A stretch of 54,596 bases of DNA from Pseudomonas viridiflava (GTDB lineage Bacteria > Pseudomonadota > Gammaproteobacteria > Pseudomonadales > Pseudomonadaceae). Under the pieces are notes generated by a model. The model made no database searches, was not told the origin of the DNA, and saw nothing but the letters and a program-made list of their open reading frames with translations. The stretch's first letter is position 1. Each line of letters starts with the position of its first letter. The position numbers and the translations under genes were made by a program. Below are positions 45,779 to 54,596 of the stretch, one piece after another. The stretch covers positions 1-54,596 of the forward strand of contig NZ_UWFN01000079.1 in the NCBI RefSeq assembly GCF_900602065.1, read 5' to 3'.

Positions 45779-48217
45779 TTACCAGAACGTGCCACGCAAC
45801 GTCAGCATGTGGTTGCGCGGTTCGCCGTACCAGTTGGTGGCGGACGTCGATCCAACGGTCGCATAGTAGTTTTTGTCGAAGATGTTGTTGGCGTTGTAGG
45901 TCACCGTCCAGTGCTCGTCGACACGGTACTCGGCCAACGCGTTCCACACGGCGTAGCCCGGCTGACTGAAATCGTAGGCATTCTTCGCACCATTAGACGT
46001 AACCTCGCCACTGAAGTAATTGGAGCTTTGCAGGTTTACACCACCCCCCACCTTGAAATCTGAAAAAACGCCGGGCAAGCGATAGGTCGAGAACATCTTG
46101 AACAGGTGCTTGGGCGTCATGGTACTGAGTGGCGCATCTGCATCTTTATTGCGGTTCATGTTGAAGGTGTAGCCAGCCATCAACATCCAGTCCGGCATGA
46201 CTTCACCCGATACCTCCATATCGATGCCCTTGCTCACCACCTTGCCATTGCTGACGTAGCAGCAACTGCCTGCAAAATCGAAATCATCTTGTGGATAGCC
46301 TGGGTCACGGACGCCCTGATTTTCTCGAGTGGTGTAATACAACGCGACGTTGGTGTTGACGCTTCCTCCAAACAATTCGCCTTTCAGGCCTGTCTCGTAT
46401 GTTTTGCCCTGCATGGCCTCCAGTACGTTGCCCTGACCGTCTCGCAAGCTGGCCTGTGGCTTGTAGATTTCAGAATAACTGCCGTACACCGACCACTCGT
46501 CATTGAGGTCATACACCAGACCGCCGTAAGGCGTGACCTTGGTGGGTTCGCGCAAGGGAATATCCGACTGGGTTGTCCAGGTGTTTCCCGCTCGAGTCTG
46601 ATAAATCTGATTAAATTTAAAGCGCTGCACGCGGGCGCCGAGAATCAAGTGCAACGGCTCTGCCAACTGCAAGCGCAAGCTGCCATACACACCATATTGC
46701 TTCTGATCGTTGGGATTGTAGTCACGGCTGTAATTGGTGTTGTCCGCTGGCTCCGGGAACGGTGTGCTATCAGGATCCAGGGGATTCAAAGCACCGCCTG
46801 AAACGCGAGCAGCACCGAGCCACCGACTGTTGATTTCTTGGTAATCGCCACCCACCACTACGTCGTGTTCAAGGCCGAACAGCTCGAATTTGCCCGCCAG
46901 ATTGACATCCCACATCCGCTGCTGGTTTTCCTGTTTGGAGGTCGTGCTGTTCCAGCTCAAACCTGCGCCCGTCGCAGGATTGACACCTACCCCAAGCACT
47001 GTCGAGGTTTTGAAATAACCGACATCCCAAAGGTCGGTATAGGAGATATTGACCTTCCAGTCGTCCGAAAGCTTGTGGTCAATCTTGGCAAACACCTCAC
47101 GGCCCGTGACATCGGTATAACCCCATTTTGTGCCGAGGCTGGCGCTGCGAGACAAGCCAATATCGGAACCGTCCAGATACCGGGGCACCGATGTTTGCGT
47201 GCCATTTTCGTGAGACTTGTTGTAGCGGAATCCGGCAGTGAGCATCGTGTCCTCGGTGACATCAGCTTCCATCACCCCGTAAACAAGAGGTTTTTCCGTG
47301 CTGCGGTTATCGATGAAGTACTGTCGATCCGTATTGGCAACCACCATACGGCCACGCAACTTCCCGTCGAAGGCAATGGGGCCGGTGACATCCAGTTCCT
47401 GACGGTAATTGTCCCAACTGCCTGCGGATGCGGTCAGCTTCAGCTGGAATGCATCCAGCGGGCGCTTGCGCACCATGTTGACGATGCCGCCCGGATCACC
47501 GGTTCCGCCGAACAGGGCAGCCGAGCCACGTAAAACTTCAATGTGGTCGAACTCAGCCAGGTCATAGATGTTGGAGGAATAGAAACTTCCCACCGAACTG
47601 CCCTGCGCCATGGGAGCAGCACCATCCAGCTGGAAGTTTTCCAGCTTGAAACCACGGGACAGAATATACGAGGTCCGGTAGGTGTCGTTCTGCAAAGTAA
47701 TGCCCGGTGTCGCCCGCATCGCATCGTTGATATCCGTCATCTGCTGATCGGCCATCAGCTGCTGGCTGACAATCGAAATCGACTGCGGTGTCTGACGCAG
47801 ACTGGTCGGCGTCTTGGAGCCAACGCTGGTCAGGCCGGTGGTGTACGAACCCGAGTTCTCGGTTGCCTCCCCCATGCCCTGCCCCTGAATGCTGGTCGCG
47901 CCCAGCTCAATGGCTGCATCGTTACGCGGCGAGATGATCAGCGTCGAACCCTGCTGTTGATAGGTCAGGCCACTGCCGTCGAGCAAACGCTGGAGTGCAT
48001 CAAGGGGCTCAAGATTACCCTTGATAGCAGGTGCATTGCGCTGGGCGACAATACTGTCATCGACCGCAATGGTCAGGCCCGCACTTTCTCCCAACTGCCT
48101 GAGCGATGTCGCCAGAGGTTGCGAAGGCAGATCAAGGGAAACCGGCGAAGCCATTGCGTGGCCAGCCAAGGCCAGAGACATGGCAACCGCAAGATTCTTC
48201 AGGGGATGACAAAACAT
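45779..48217 (-). CDS. TonB-dependent siderophore receptor with STN domain (pair 4 system)
   Basis: This 812-residue outer-membrane transducer has a signal peptide (ends near HAMAS), an STN domain (about 25-100), a plug (about 140-260, with LRQTPQSISIVSQQLM and LRGSAALFGGTGDPGG) and a barrel ending LTLRGTFW. The STN domain links it to the upstream FecR and sigma pair on the same strand. The barrel resembles FhuE/FpvB-like receptors, but no exact siderophore can be named. ATG at 48217 gives a proper signal peptide; a start at 48283 would add 22 residues. Confidence 0.9.
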   Translation of the reverse strand: MFCHPLKNLAVAMSLALAGHAMASPVSLDLPSQPLATSLRQLGESAGLTIAVDDSIVAQRNAPAIKGNLEPLDALQRLLDGSGLTYQQQGSTLIISPRNDAAIELGATSIQGQGMGEATENSGSYTTGLTSVGSKTPTSLRQTPQSISIVSQQLMADQQMTDINDAMRATPGITLQNDTYRTSYILSRGFKLENFQLDGAAPMAQGSSVGSFYSSNIYDLAEFDHIEVLRGSAALFGGTGDPGGIVNMVRKRPLDAFQLKLTASAGSWDNYRQELDVTGPIAFDGKLRGRMVVANTDRQYFIDNRSTEKPLVYGVMEADVTEDTMLTAGFRYNKSHENGTQTSVPRYLDGSDIGLSRSASLGTKWGYTDVTGREVFAKIDHKLSDDWKVNISYTDLWDVGYFKTSTVLGVGVNPATGAGLSWNSTTSKQENQQRMWDVNLAGKFELFGLEHDVVVGGDYQEINSRWLGAARVSGGALNPLDPDSTPFPEPADNTNYSRDYNPNDQKQYGVYGSLRLQLAEPLHLILGARVQRFKFNQIYQTRAGNTWTTQSDIPLREPTKVTPYGGLVYDLNDEWSVYGSYSEIYKPQASLRDGQGNVLEAMQGKTYETGLKGELFGGSVNTNVALYYTTRENQGVRDPGYPQDDFDFAGSCCYVSNGKVVSKGIDMEVSGEVMPDWMLMAGYTFNMNRNKDADAPLSTMTPKHLFKMFSTYRLPGVFSDFKVGGGVNLQSSNYFSGEVTSNGAKNAYDFSQPGYAVWNALAEYRVDEHWTVTYNANNIFDKNYYATVGSTSATNWYGEPRNHMLTLRGTFW

Positions 48218-48307
48218 GAGGTTTCTCGTTATAGGCAGCAGATACCTAATGACGCGGTAACGGCTAAAAATCCTGATGTGCAAACGAGAATTATTTTCGG
48301 CCTTCCC

Positions 48308-49231
48308 TTATCGTGCACGTAGCTGGGTAACGCCGTTACTCTGCTCAACCTCGACGGCCGCGATTATCGGCAATGCCGACAGGAAGCTGTCGATGTCGGA
48401 AAGCTGCACGACTGCCGTGATCAACGGTGATTTCTTGCCCGCGATACTGCGTACCGGCTGTTCGCGATAGCGAGAAATGCTTTCAGCGATCTCGGCCAGA
48501 TCCGCCTGCGTGAAGATCAATCGGCCACGCTCGAATGCAAACGCATTGGTCGCGGGAATGACCAGGCGTTGCAGTGGCTGGTCGCGCCGAATTTCGGCCA
48601 CTTGATCCTGAGTCAGTTGCAGACTCGCTGCGTTACCGTCGACCTGGACCTTGCCCCGCTCGACGCTGACCCGCAGACGATCATCAAGCCTGTTGACCAC
48701 AAAACGCGTGCCCAGCACCGTTACCCGCGCCAGCCCTGCGTCTACGATAAACGGCCGGTCGGCAGCATGGGCCACGTCAAAAATCACTTCGCCCTGCATC
48801 AGGAAAACCTGCCGCTGCAGCCCTTCGTAGCGCACCTGCACACGAGTATTGGCCCCCAGAACAATCTCGCTGCCATCGGGTAAACGCTGTTTGAGTTGCT
48901 CGCCACGGCGCGTAAAAAACTGTTGTTCGTAAGCCCCGCTGCGACTGCCGTACCGCCACGCCAGACCGGCGACGAGTAAACCGCTCAGCCCCAGCAAGCC
49001 GGTGCGCATGAAGCTGCGGCGACTTCTGCGCTTTTCCATGGACTGGGCCAGCGACTGGGTTTTACGGGTTGAGGTGAAATCGCCCCACAACTCGCAGAAG
49101 GCCTGATATTCAACCCGGTGCTGGGAATCCGCACGCAGCCATACTTCGAAGCGTGCGCGATCAGGATGATCTTCAGGGACGTCGAGCAAACGGGTAAACC
49201 AGCGCGCCGCCTGCTCCCGGGGCGAACTCAC
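48308..49231 (-). CDS. FecR-family anti-sigma factor (pair 4)
   Basis: This 307-residue FecR-like protein has an N-terminal sigma-binding region (about 5-55, with WFTRLLD and FCELWGDF), a strong twin-arginine motif SRRSFMR (70-76) before a membrane helix (about 78-95), and a periplasmic FecR domain (about 100-300). The GTG start at 49231 overlaps the sigma stop as GTGA; TTG at 49237 would add two residues. A receptor gene lies 90 bases downstream, completing a classical signalling system. Confidence 0.88.
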   Translation of the reverse strand: MSSPREQAARWFTRLLDVPEDHPDRARFEVWLRADSQHRVEYQAFCELWGDFTSTRKTQSLAQSMEKRRSRRSFMRTGLLGLSGLLVAGLAWRYGSRSGAYEQQFFTRRGEQLKQRLPDGSEIVLGANTRVQVRYEGLQRQVFLMQGEVIFDVAHAADRPFIVDAGLARVTVLGTRFVVNRLDDRLRVSVERGKVQVDGNAASLQLTQDQVAEIRRDQPLQRLVIPATNAFAFERGRLIFTQADLAEIAESISRYREQPVRSIAGKKSPLITAVVQLSDIDSFLSALPIIAAVEVEQSNGVTQLRAR

Positions 49232-49749
49232 GGGCAAAGTGCTTCGCGGGCGGCTCGCAGGTCGAGCAAGGCACGCATCAGGTGCCGCTCAACCATGCTC
49301 AGGCTTATATTGAGCAGGCTGGCAATATGCGCCTGGCGGTGACCCTCGATACGGGCCAGCCAGAACACTTCACGGCAACGCGGCGGCAGGCAATCCAGAA
49401 TGCGTTGCAAGGCTTCCAGACGCTGCTGCAAATCAGCGAGGTGCTCGGCTGATGGCGCGAACTCTTCGTTTACGTTGTCATGCGTCAGGCATGCACCGTC
49501 ATCATCGTAAAGGGGCAGGTACCGAGAGGCGTCGCGGTAGTGATCGATCAGCACGGTATGCGCAACACGGCGCAAGTAGGCGTTGGGCTGCTCGATAGTG
49601 ATTCGCTGGCTGGCCAGCATGTAGCGGATGAAGGCGTCGTGAAGAATATCGTAGGCGCTGTGCACGCAACGCGTCTGCCGGCTCAGGCTGAGCAACAGAT
49701 CGGTATAAGCCCACCGCAAGTTGATACCGTTCCAGTTCATCCGTTTCAT
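49228..49749 (-). CDS. ECF sigma factor (pair 4)
   Basis: This 173-residue ECF sigma factor has region 2 (about 10-75, with AYDILHDAFIRYML) and region 4 (about 110-165, with EGHRQAHIASLLNIS). It heads the sigma-FecR-receptor operon. ATG at 49749 or 49740 both fit. No strong Fur box is seen upstream, unlike the other three pairs; the closest structure is the perfect palindrome at 49830-49864. Confidence 0.88.
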   Translation of the reverse strand: MKRMNWNGINLRWAYTDLLLSLSRQTRCVHSAYDILHDAFIRYMLASQRITIEQPNAYLRRVAHTVLIDHYRDASRYLPLYDDDGACLTHDNVNEEFAPSAEHLADLQQRLEALQRILDCLPPRCREVFWLARIEGHRQAHIASLLNISLSMVERHLMRALLDLRAAREALCP

Positions 49750-49829
49750 CCATGCTGCTGGCGGCTGGACCTACCTGTCAGTGACAAGGCGTCAGCCGCT
49801 CGGAGCGCAAGGATAAAAGCTTTAATGAA

Positions 49830-49864
49830 ATAGCGCAAATAGGAAGCATTACTATTTGCGCTAT
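49830..49864. repeat. Perfect 13-base inverted repeat
   Basis: ATAGCGCAAATAG and CTATTTGCGCTAT flank the nine bases GAAGCATTA. It lies between the ECF sigma pair 4 start and the end of the OmpA-like gene, both on the minus strand. It may terminate the OmpA-like gene (only a weak T run follows on that strand) or act as an operator for the sigma operon. Confidence 0.85.
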
Positions 49865-49897
49865 GAGGGTCAAACGGTCATCAATACCCGCTTTGGA

Positions 49898-50602
49898 TTA
49901 CTGCTGGTATTGCTCATATTGCTGACCCGGAATCGGCTTGAGGTTGACCTCAACGCGACGGTTCTGGGCACGGCCATTGACGTCGGCGTTGCTGGCAATC
50001 GGTTGATCAGGGCCCGCACCACGCACCGACAGACGGGCAGGATCAACGCCCTGCGACGTCAGGTATGTACTCACGCTTTGAGCGCGTTGCTGGGATAAGT
50101 CCATGTTGTGCTGACGAGAACCGGTACTGTCGGTGTAACCGACAATCTCGATGTTGTTCTGGTTGAACTGCTTCAGTGACCCGGCCAGATTGTTCAGCGG
50201 CGAATAGAAGCTGCTGGCGATGGCCGAAGAGTCGGTTGCGAACGTGATGTTGCCAGGCATGATCAGCTTGATTTGATCACCTTGACGCTGAACCTCGACA
50301 CCCGTGTTGGCCATGCTTTCGCGCAGTGCCTTTTCCTGCTTGTCAGCGTAGTAACCGTAACCGGCTGACGCGGCACCCACTACGGCGGCACCGATCAAGG
50401 CCCCCTTGCCGCGATTATTGTGATCGATGGCCGCCCCCGCTACCGCGCCCGCCAATGCGCCCAGACCACCGTATTTCGCAGTCTTGCTGACTCCGCCAGA
50501 GCTTTGCGCCTGGCCCTGATTGTCATACGGATTCTGCGACGCACACCCGGAGAGCATGGCCACAGCAGTGGCGACAACGATCAAACGACGCGAGATAAAC
50601 AT
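49898..50602 (-). CDS. OmpA-family outer-membrane lipoprotein (YiaD-like)
   Basis: This 234-residue lipoprotein has a lipobox LSGC (Cys20), a glycine-rich zipper segment (about 42-85) and a C-terminal OmpA peptidoglycan-binding domain (about 110-228, with YTDSTGS and NRRVEV). It probably tethers the outer membrane to the cell wall. ATG at 50602 has AGGAG eight bases upstream; a start at 50632 would add ten residues ahead of the signal peptide. Confidence 0.9.
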   Translation of the reverse strand: MFISRRLIVVATAVAMLSGCASQNPYDNQGQAQSSGGVSKTAKYGGLGALAGAVAGAAIDHNNRGKGALIGAAVVGAASAGYGYYADKQEKALRESMANTGVEVQRQGDQIKLIMPGNITFATDSSAIASSFYSPLNNLAGSLKQFNQNNIEIVGYTDSTGSRQHNMDLSQQRAQSVSTYLTSQGVDPARLSVRGAGPDQPIASNADVNGRAQNRRVEVNLKPIPGQQYEQYQQ

Positions 50603-51025
50603 GGAGAAGCTCCTGAATTCTATGAACAGCAAGTCCGCGGACCTGTGACGGGATTAGAGCATGGTAGCCCTTGAAAATTCCTTAACACGGGCTGAACGTG
50701 GCTCAAGGTGTCGCTGGTGCCGCGCTGCTCTGCAAAAACCTGGCGATCAATGAGCCAAATACGCTGGCGCAGCCCCCAACAAGAGCCGCCCCCCTGTGTA
50801 AAAATATAACCCTCTGATATGCAACTGATAACACGCGTCCTGAGGAGCTCTCACCCCTGTCAGGATGGCGTATTGCCATGCGGAATCCAGATTGATATAA
50901 AGCCGTAAGTTTTTGATACAAATGCCGCCTTCCACGTCTAGCAAGACTGCTGCTCGGCAACCTTCCCCCTTTTTCACATCATCACGGTCACTGGCCGCGC
51001 CTTCTATGCTTCAGGGAAATGGATC
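50603..51025. other. Gap between the OmpA-like and RTX genes
   Basis: The 423-base gap shows no convincing gene; short minus-strand frames here lack ribosome sites. It presumably holds the divergent promoters of the two genes. A/T-rich stretches at about 50805-50830 and 50895-50925 are candidates. Confidence 0.4.
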
Positions 51026-54000
51026 ATGAGCACAACGACGACAGTTGCAGGGAATCAAGCAAATTACGTATTCAGCAATGATGGTGAGAGCATTGTCATA
51101 ACTGCTCAGGGAGGATCGGTCGTCGCAGCAGATGATGGGGATTACAGCCAACGCGTCACACAATTCAACGATGGCACCGTAACGGCTACCCGTGAAATCG
51201 ACACAACATTAGCCAAGGGCAACCTGGAGAGCCCCAATTCAACCTCACTAAGCGATGGTGGTTACGTCATCGCATGGTCCGTCGATGACGACAGCTTTGA
51301 AGGCATAGTGGTCAAGCGGTACGCGGCCAACGGCGATGTTATGCAGAGCACCAATATCTTCACGCCTAACGCGGACGATCCGTCCGTGACTGCCTTGGCC
51401 GACGGTCAGTTCATCCTGTCGTGGACATCTGAAAACGACGCCACGGATACATCAACGGTTTTCACCCAACTGTTCAATGCCAGCGGCACCAGCAGCGGAG
51501 CCGCGATAAAAGTCGCCAGCGCCGGGTTTGAACTGGAAGATGCGCAGGTCACCGTATTGGCCGATAACAAATATATCGTGACGTGGGGCGAGACCCACGA
51601 AGATCAATCAGGCGCTGAAGAGCGGGACTTGTCTGTTATCAAGGCAGTGGTTTACACCAATGGCAAGCCGGGTGCCGTACAAACATTAGTCAACAGCGAC
51701 AAAAATCTGGGTGAGGCAGACGATATAACCGTCCTTCCAAGAGGCGATGGCGGTTACTGGCTGACGTACACAACCCAGCATTACAACGATGGGATCAATG
51801 GTAATCAGCCTACCTATACCGCCAGGTTCCAGATCAGCCAGGTGGACGCCAACGGCAAAACGGTTGCTGGCTCTGCCCAGACTTTGGAGACGCTGACCAG
51901 CACCTTCGGCAACGCTTCTTATTTCGACATAACGCCAGTGACCGGTGGCTACGTTTTCAGCCAGGTCACTCAAGGCACGAGCACACCGAACCGGGTCATC
52001 GTGACCCAACTCTACGACACTGAATTCAAACCTGTCGGTGCGCCTGTAGAAATCGTTGGCACCCTGTCCATCAACGGCTCCACGATTGCATCCTTGCCTG
52101 ATAACGACGGCTATGTCGTTGCATGGAATGAATTCGCACAAGGCGGTGCCGGTGTATTTATTCAGCGCTTCGACGCCAACGGCAACAAAATAGATCTATC
52201 GCCGGTACAAATCGGCGCAGCAACTGCCAACGAGCAATTGCAGGACACGCCGGTGATCAGCGTAACGGCCAATGGCACTGTAGTTGTCAGTTGGGACACG
52301 TATAACCCCAGTACTGGCGGCAAAGAGATTCACGTCCAGAAGGTTAGCCCGGATAACGTGCCAGTGGGCTCCGCTACTACTGTGATCACAGGCGACGACA
52401 CCGACAATACCCTGAACTGGAATGGTACTGATGACGTTACTCTAGATGGTGCCGCAGGGACGGACACGGCAGGGTTGATCAACACATCCGGCTACACGTT
52501 TACAAAGGATGGCCAAGGCAATGTGGTCGTCCAGGCTACACAGAACACCACTTTGGTAAGCATCGAAAAAGTGGTGTTTGGCGATGGTGCGACCATCACC
52601 GTCAGTGATGGCAAGAATGACAACGAAACCGGCGCAGTCGTCTCGATGGAGCCCAACTCGACCTCATTGAGTGACGGAGGCTATGTAGTGGTCTGGGAAC
52701 AGGCCGGGCAGATTCATCTTCAGCAATACGATAAAGACCATGATTTGCTCAACAATCGCCTGTTGCTTGATTCCAACTCAAACAATGTTCTGGGTATCAA
52801 TCCGACCGTAGCCGCGACCGACAGCGGCGGTTACGTGGTTGGATGGACGACGTCTGGCAAGACATTGACCGTGCAGCAATTCGACAATGACAGCGTGGAA
52901 ATTGGAACGCAGATCACAATCGTGCCGACCGATGACAGTTCAAACGTGAACTTCGAGGACGTAGCACTGGATGTTCTGGCTAACGGCAACATTGTCGTGT
53001 CCTGGGCAGAAGAGCTGACGCAGAACGGTTTCGAGACCATCGGCTCCGAGCTTTTCATGCAGATATTCGATTCAGTTACTCACCTGCCACTGAGCCAACC
53101 GATACCCGTCGATACGCAAACCAAAGACAACGCGATTTATGCTGAAGAACCCAGCATTACCAACCTCGCCAATGGTGGCTTCGTAATCGCGTGGGAACGG
53201 GAAACCGAATCCACCGGCAATATCGACATTTACTTGCAACGCTACACGGCCACAGGCGCGCTGGACGGCAAAACCGTTCTGGTCAACACCTCAACGGCTG
53301 GCGAGCAGTATGGCGCCGACATCACCACCCTCAACGACGGGTCTATGGTGGTGACGTGGGTCAGCGTCATTTATAAAAATGGCGAAGCCGTAACCGGTAA
53401 TGTTTACATGCAGCGCTACAACGACAAAGGCGTGAAGCTGGGCGGCGAAACACTGGTCAATACCGCGACCAAAGAGATCCAGGGCGAGCCTGCGATTACG
53501 GCTCTAAAAGGTGGCGGTTACGTGATTACCTGGGCTACCTCAGACGAGGTGAGCCGCACGGGCGATGCCAATCTGTATGCGCAAATCTACGATAAGAACG
53601 GCGTCAAAGTCGGTGCGCAAATGCTGGTCACCAGTGATGATGACGACTTGTTCCCAGTAGTAAACGCCACTGATGACGGCGGCTTCGTGATTACCTGGGA
53701 AGAGTTATCTTCAGAGCGCGACGGTAATAACAATAATATTTCTGGCGACATCCACAGTCAGCGTTTCGACGCCAATGGCAACTCCACCTCCCTGACTGGC
53801 GACATTAACGACAACACCGTCATCTGGACAGGCGCGAGCCCGATAATAATCAGTGGTGAAGAAGGTAATGACACGCTCACAGGTGGCACAGGCAGCGACA
53901 CCCTCGACGGTGGTGCAGGCAATGACATTCTGGATGGAGGTATCGGTGCTGATGTACTCGTGGGCGGTGCAGGGAACGACATTTACATCGTCGACAATCC

Positions 54001-54596
54001 CAAAGATCAGGTCATCGAAGGAGTTGACTCAGGGAATGACACCGTCAGATCTTCAATGAACTGGACCCTGGGTGCCAATCTGGAAAACCTGACGTTGACC
54101 GGCACTGCCGCAATCAACGGCAGTGGCAACGAGCTAGACAACGTGCTGCTGGGCAATAGCGCCAATAATATCCTGACTGCAGGCGCAGGTGACGACACGC
54201 TAAACGGCGGCGCTGGCATCGACACACTGATCGGCGGCAAAGGCAACGACACTTACATTGTCGACCTGCTGGCCAAAGGTATTGGCAGTAAAGCGACACT
54301 GGTACTGGAAGACGTTATTACCGAAAAAGCCGGTGAAGGTGATCACGACCTGCTCAAACTGAGTGCTGATCGGCTGGTTAATTTCACCGGTACTGCCGCA
54401 GTGACACTGGGCGCCAACCTGGAAGATCTGGACGCATCTGCTACGGGAAATCTGGCGATCAGCCTCACGGGCAACGCCGCCAACAACGTCATTACCGGCA
54501 ATGACGGGGATAACCTTCTCGACGGTAAAACCGGCATCGACACACTCGTGGGCGGCAAAGGCGACGACACTTACCTGCTCGACAATGCAGCGGAAC
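51026..54596 (+). CDS. Large RTX calcium-binding protein, 3' end beyond the window
   Basis: The open frame runs 1190 codons with no stop and is cut by the window edge. It starts MSTTTTVAGN with AGGGA nine bases upstream and has no Sec signal, as expected for type I secretion. Residues about 70-425 and about 545-895 each hold seven repeats centred on GGYVVAW-like strands, joined by a linker ending FGDGATITV. From about residue 945 come RTX repeats (GNDTLTGGTGSDTLDGGAGN) and related Asn/Gly segments to the edge. A secreted adhesin, enzyme carrier or S-layer-type protein is possible. Type I secretion genes are expected beyond the window but not seen. Confidence 0.88.
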   Translation, partial: MSTTTTVAGNQANYVFSNDGESIVITAQGGSVVAADDGDYSQRVTQFNDGTVTATREIDTTLAKGNLESPNSTSLSDGGYVIAWSVDDDSFEGIVVKRYAANGDVMQSTNIFTPNADDPSVTALADGQFILSWTSENDATDTSTVFTQLFNASGTSSGAAIKVASAGFELEDAQVTVLADNKYIVTWGETHEDQSGAEERDLSVIKAVVYTNGKPGAVQTLVNSDKNLGEADDITVLPRGDGGYWLTYTTQHYNDGINGNQPTYTARFQISQVDANGKTVAGSAQTLETLTSTFGNASYFDITPVTGGYVFSQVTQGTSTPNRVIVTQLYDTEFKPVGAPVEIVGTLSINGSTIASLPDNDGYVVAWNEFAQGGAGVFIQRFDANGNKIDLSPVQIGAATANEQLQDTPVISVTANGTVVVSWDTYNPSTGGKEIHVQKVSPDNVPVGSATTVITGDDTDNTLNWNGTDDVTLDGAAGTDTAGLINTSGYTFTKDGQGNVVVQATQNTTLVSIEKVVFGDGATITVSDGKNDNETGAVVSMEPNSTSLSDGGYVVVWEQAGQIHLQQYDKDHDLLNNRLLLDSNSNNVLGINPTVAATDSGGYVVGWTTSGKTLTVQQFDNDSVEIGTQITIVPTDDSSNVNFEDVALDVLANGNIVVSWAEELTQNGFETIGSELFMQIFDSVTHLPLSQPIPVDTQTKDNAIYAEEPSITNLANGGFVIAWERETESTGNIDIYLQRYTATGALDGKTVLVNTSTAGEQYGADITTLNDGSMVVTWVSVIYKNGEAVTGNVYMQRYNDKGVKLGGETLVNTATKEIQGEPAITALKGGGYVITWATSDEVSRTGDANLYAQIYDKNGVKVGAQMLVTSDDDDLFPVVNATDDGGFVITWEELSSERDGNNNNISGDIHSQRFDANGNSTSLTGDINDNTVIWTGASPIIISGEEGNDTLTGGTGSDTLDGGAGNDILDGGIGADVLVGGAGNDIYIVDNPKDQVIEGVDSGNDTVRSSMNWTLGANLENLTLTGTAAINGSGNELDNVLLGNSANNILTAGAGDDTLNGGAGIDTLIGGKGNDTYIVDLLAKGIGSKATLVLEDVITEKAGEGDHDLLKLSADRLVNFTGTAAVTLGANLEDLDASATGNLAISLTGNAANNVITGNDGDNLLDGKTGIDTLVGGKGDDTYLLDNAAE

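Noticed and set aside
48230..48300. A Fur box between FecR pair 4 and its receptor
   Set aside because: The best minus-strand match near GAAAATAATTCTCG reached only about half the consensus positions by hand.
53758..54570. Several short minus-strand frames rich in Ser, Pro and Leu
   Set aside because: They are antisense to the RTX repeats and simply mirror their periodic codons.

Overview
The window is a Pseudomonas chromosome segment, probably from a plant- or soil-associated species. Gene content, codon use and the abundant GTAGGAGC-type REP palindromes fit the genus. The species is not determined. No rRNA, tRNA, IS transposase, phage or CRISPR locus was found.

Layout. (1) 1-6.4 kb: an AaeXAB-type aromatic-acid efflux system (outer-membrane lipoprotein, FUSC protein, DUF1656 protein, HlyD-type adaptor) with a divergent LysR regulator. 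(2) 6.5-9.6 kb: a 2-ketoacid/2-ketogluconate reductase, and an EamA exporter divergent from an AraC regulator. (3) 9.6-24.9 kb: an iron-signalling block. It holds a ferric citrate system (fecI, fecR, fecA) divergent from a DUF3649/PepSY/DUF3325 inner-membrane reductase operon, a hydroxamate-type TonB receptor, a ribosome hibernation factor, two further ECF sigma/FecR pairs, and DUF3509, PsiE and YebG genes. (4) 25-30 kb: amino-acid dehydrogenase, SirB1 protein, an unrecognised 185-residue protein, a small secreted protein, an SDR and a MioC-like flavodoxin. (5) 30-34.6 kb: a short LOV photoreceptor, a PilZ-like protein, a class II LitR/MerR regulator that lacks B12 ligands, a membrane-anchored ABM protein, FolM, DUF1244 and HopJ. 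(6) 34.7-45.6 kb: a redox and housekeeping block (trxB, 2-Cys peroxiredoxin, cysZ, glycosyltransferase, OYE, glutathione peroxidase, slyD, pta, acyltransferase). From memory its order resembles PA0833-PA0849 of P. aeruginosa. (7) 45.8-49.7 kb: a complete sigma/FecR/receptor system, then an OmpA-like lipoprotein. (8) 51.0 kb to the end: the first 1190 codons of a large RTX protein, cut by the window edge.

How the genes work together. Four ECF sigma/FecR pairs and three TonB receptors with signalling domains make iron-source sensing the main theme. Fur-box-like sites lie ahead of three of the sigma genes. Stress regulation is suggested by a LexA box ahead of yebG and an OxyR-type site between the peroxiredoxin and cysZ. 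The LOV/LitR cluster is a likely blue-light response module. The RTX protein appears to carry two seven-repeat modules, possibly beta-propellers, before its calcium-binding repeats.
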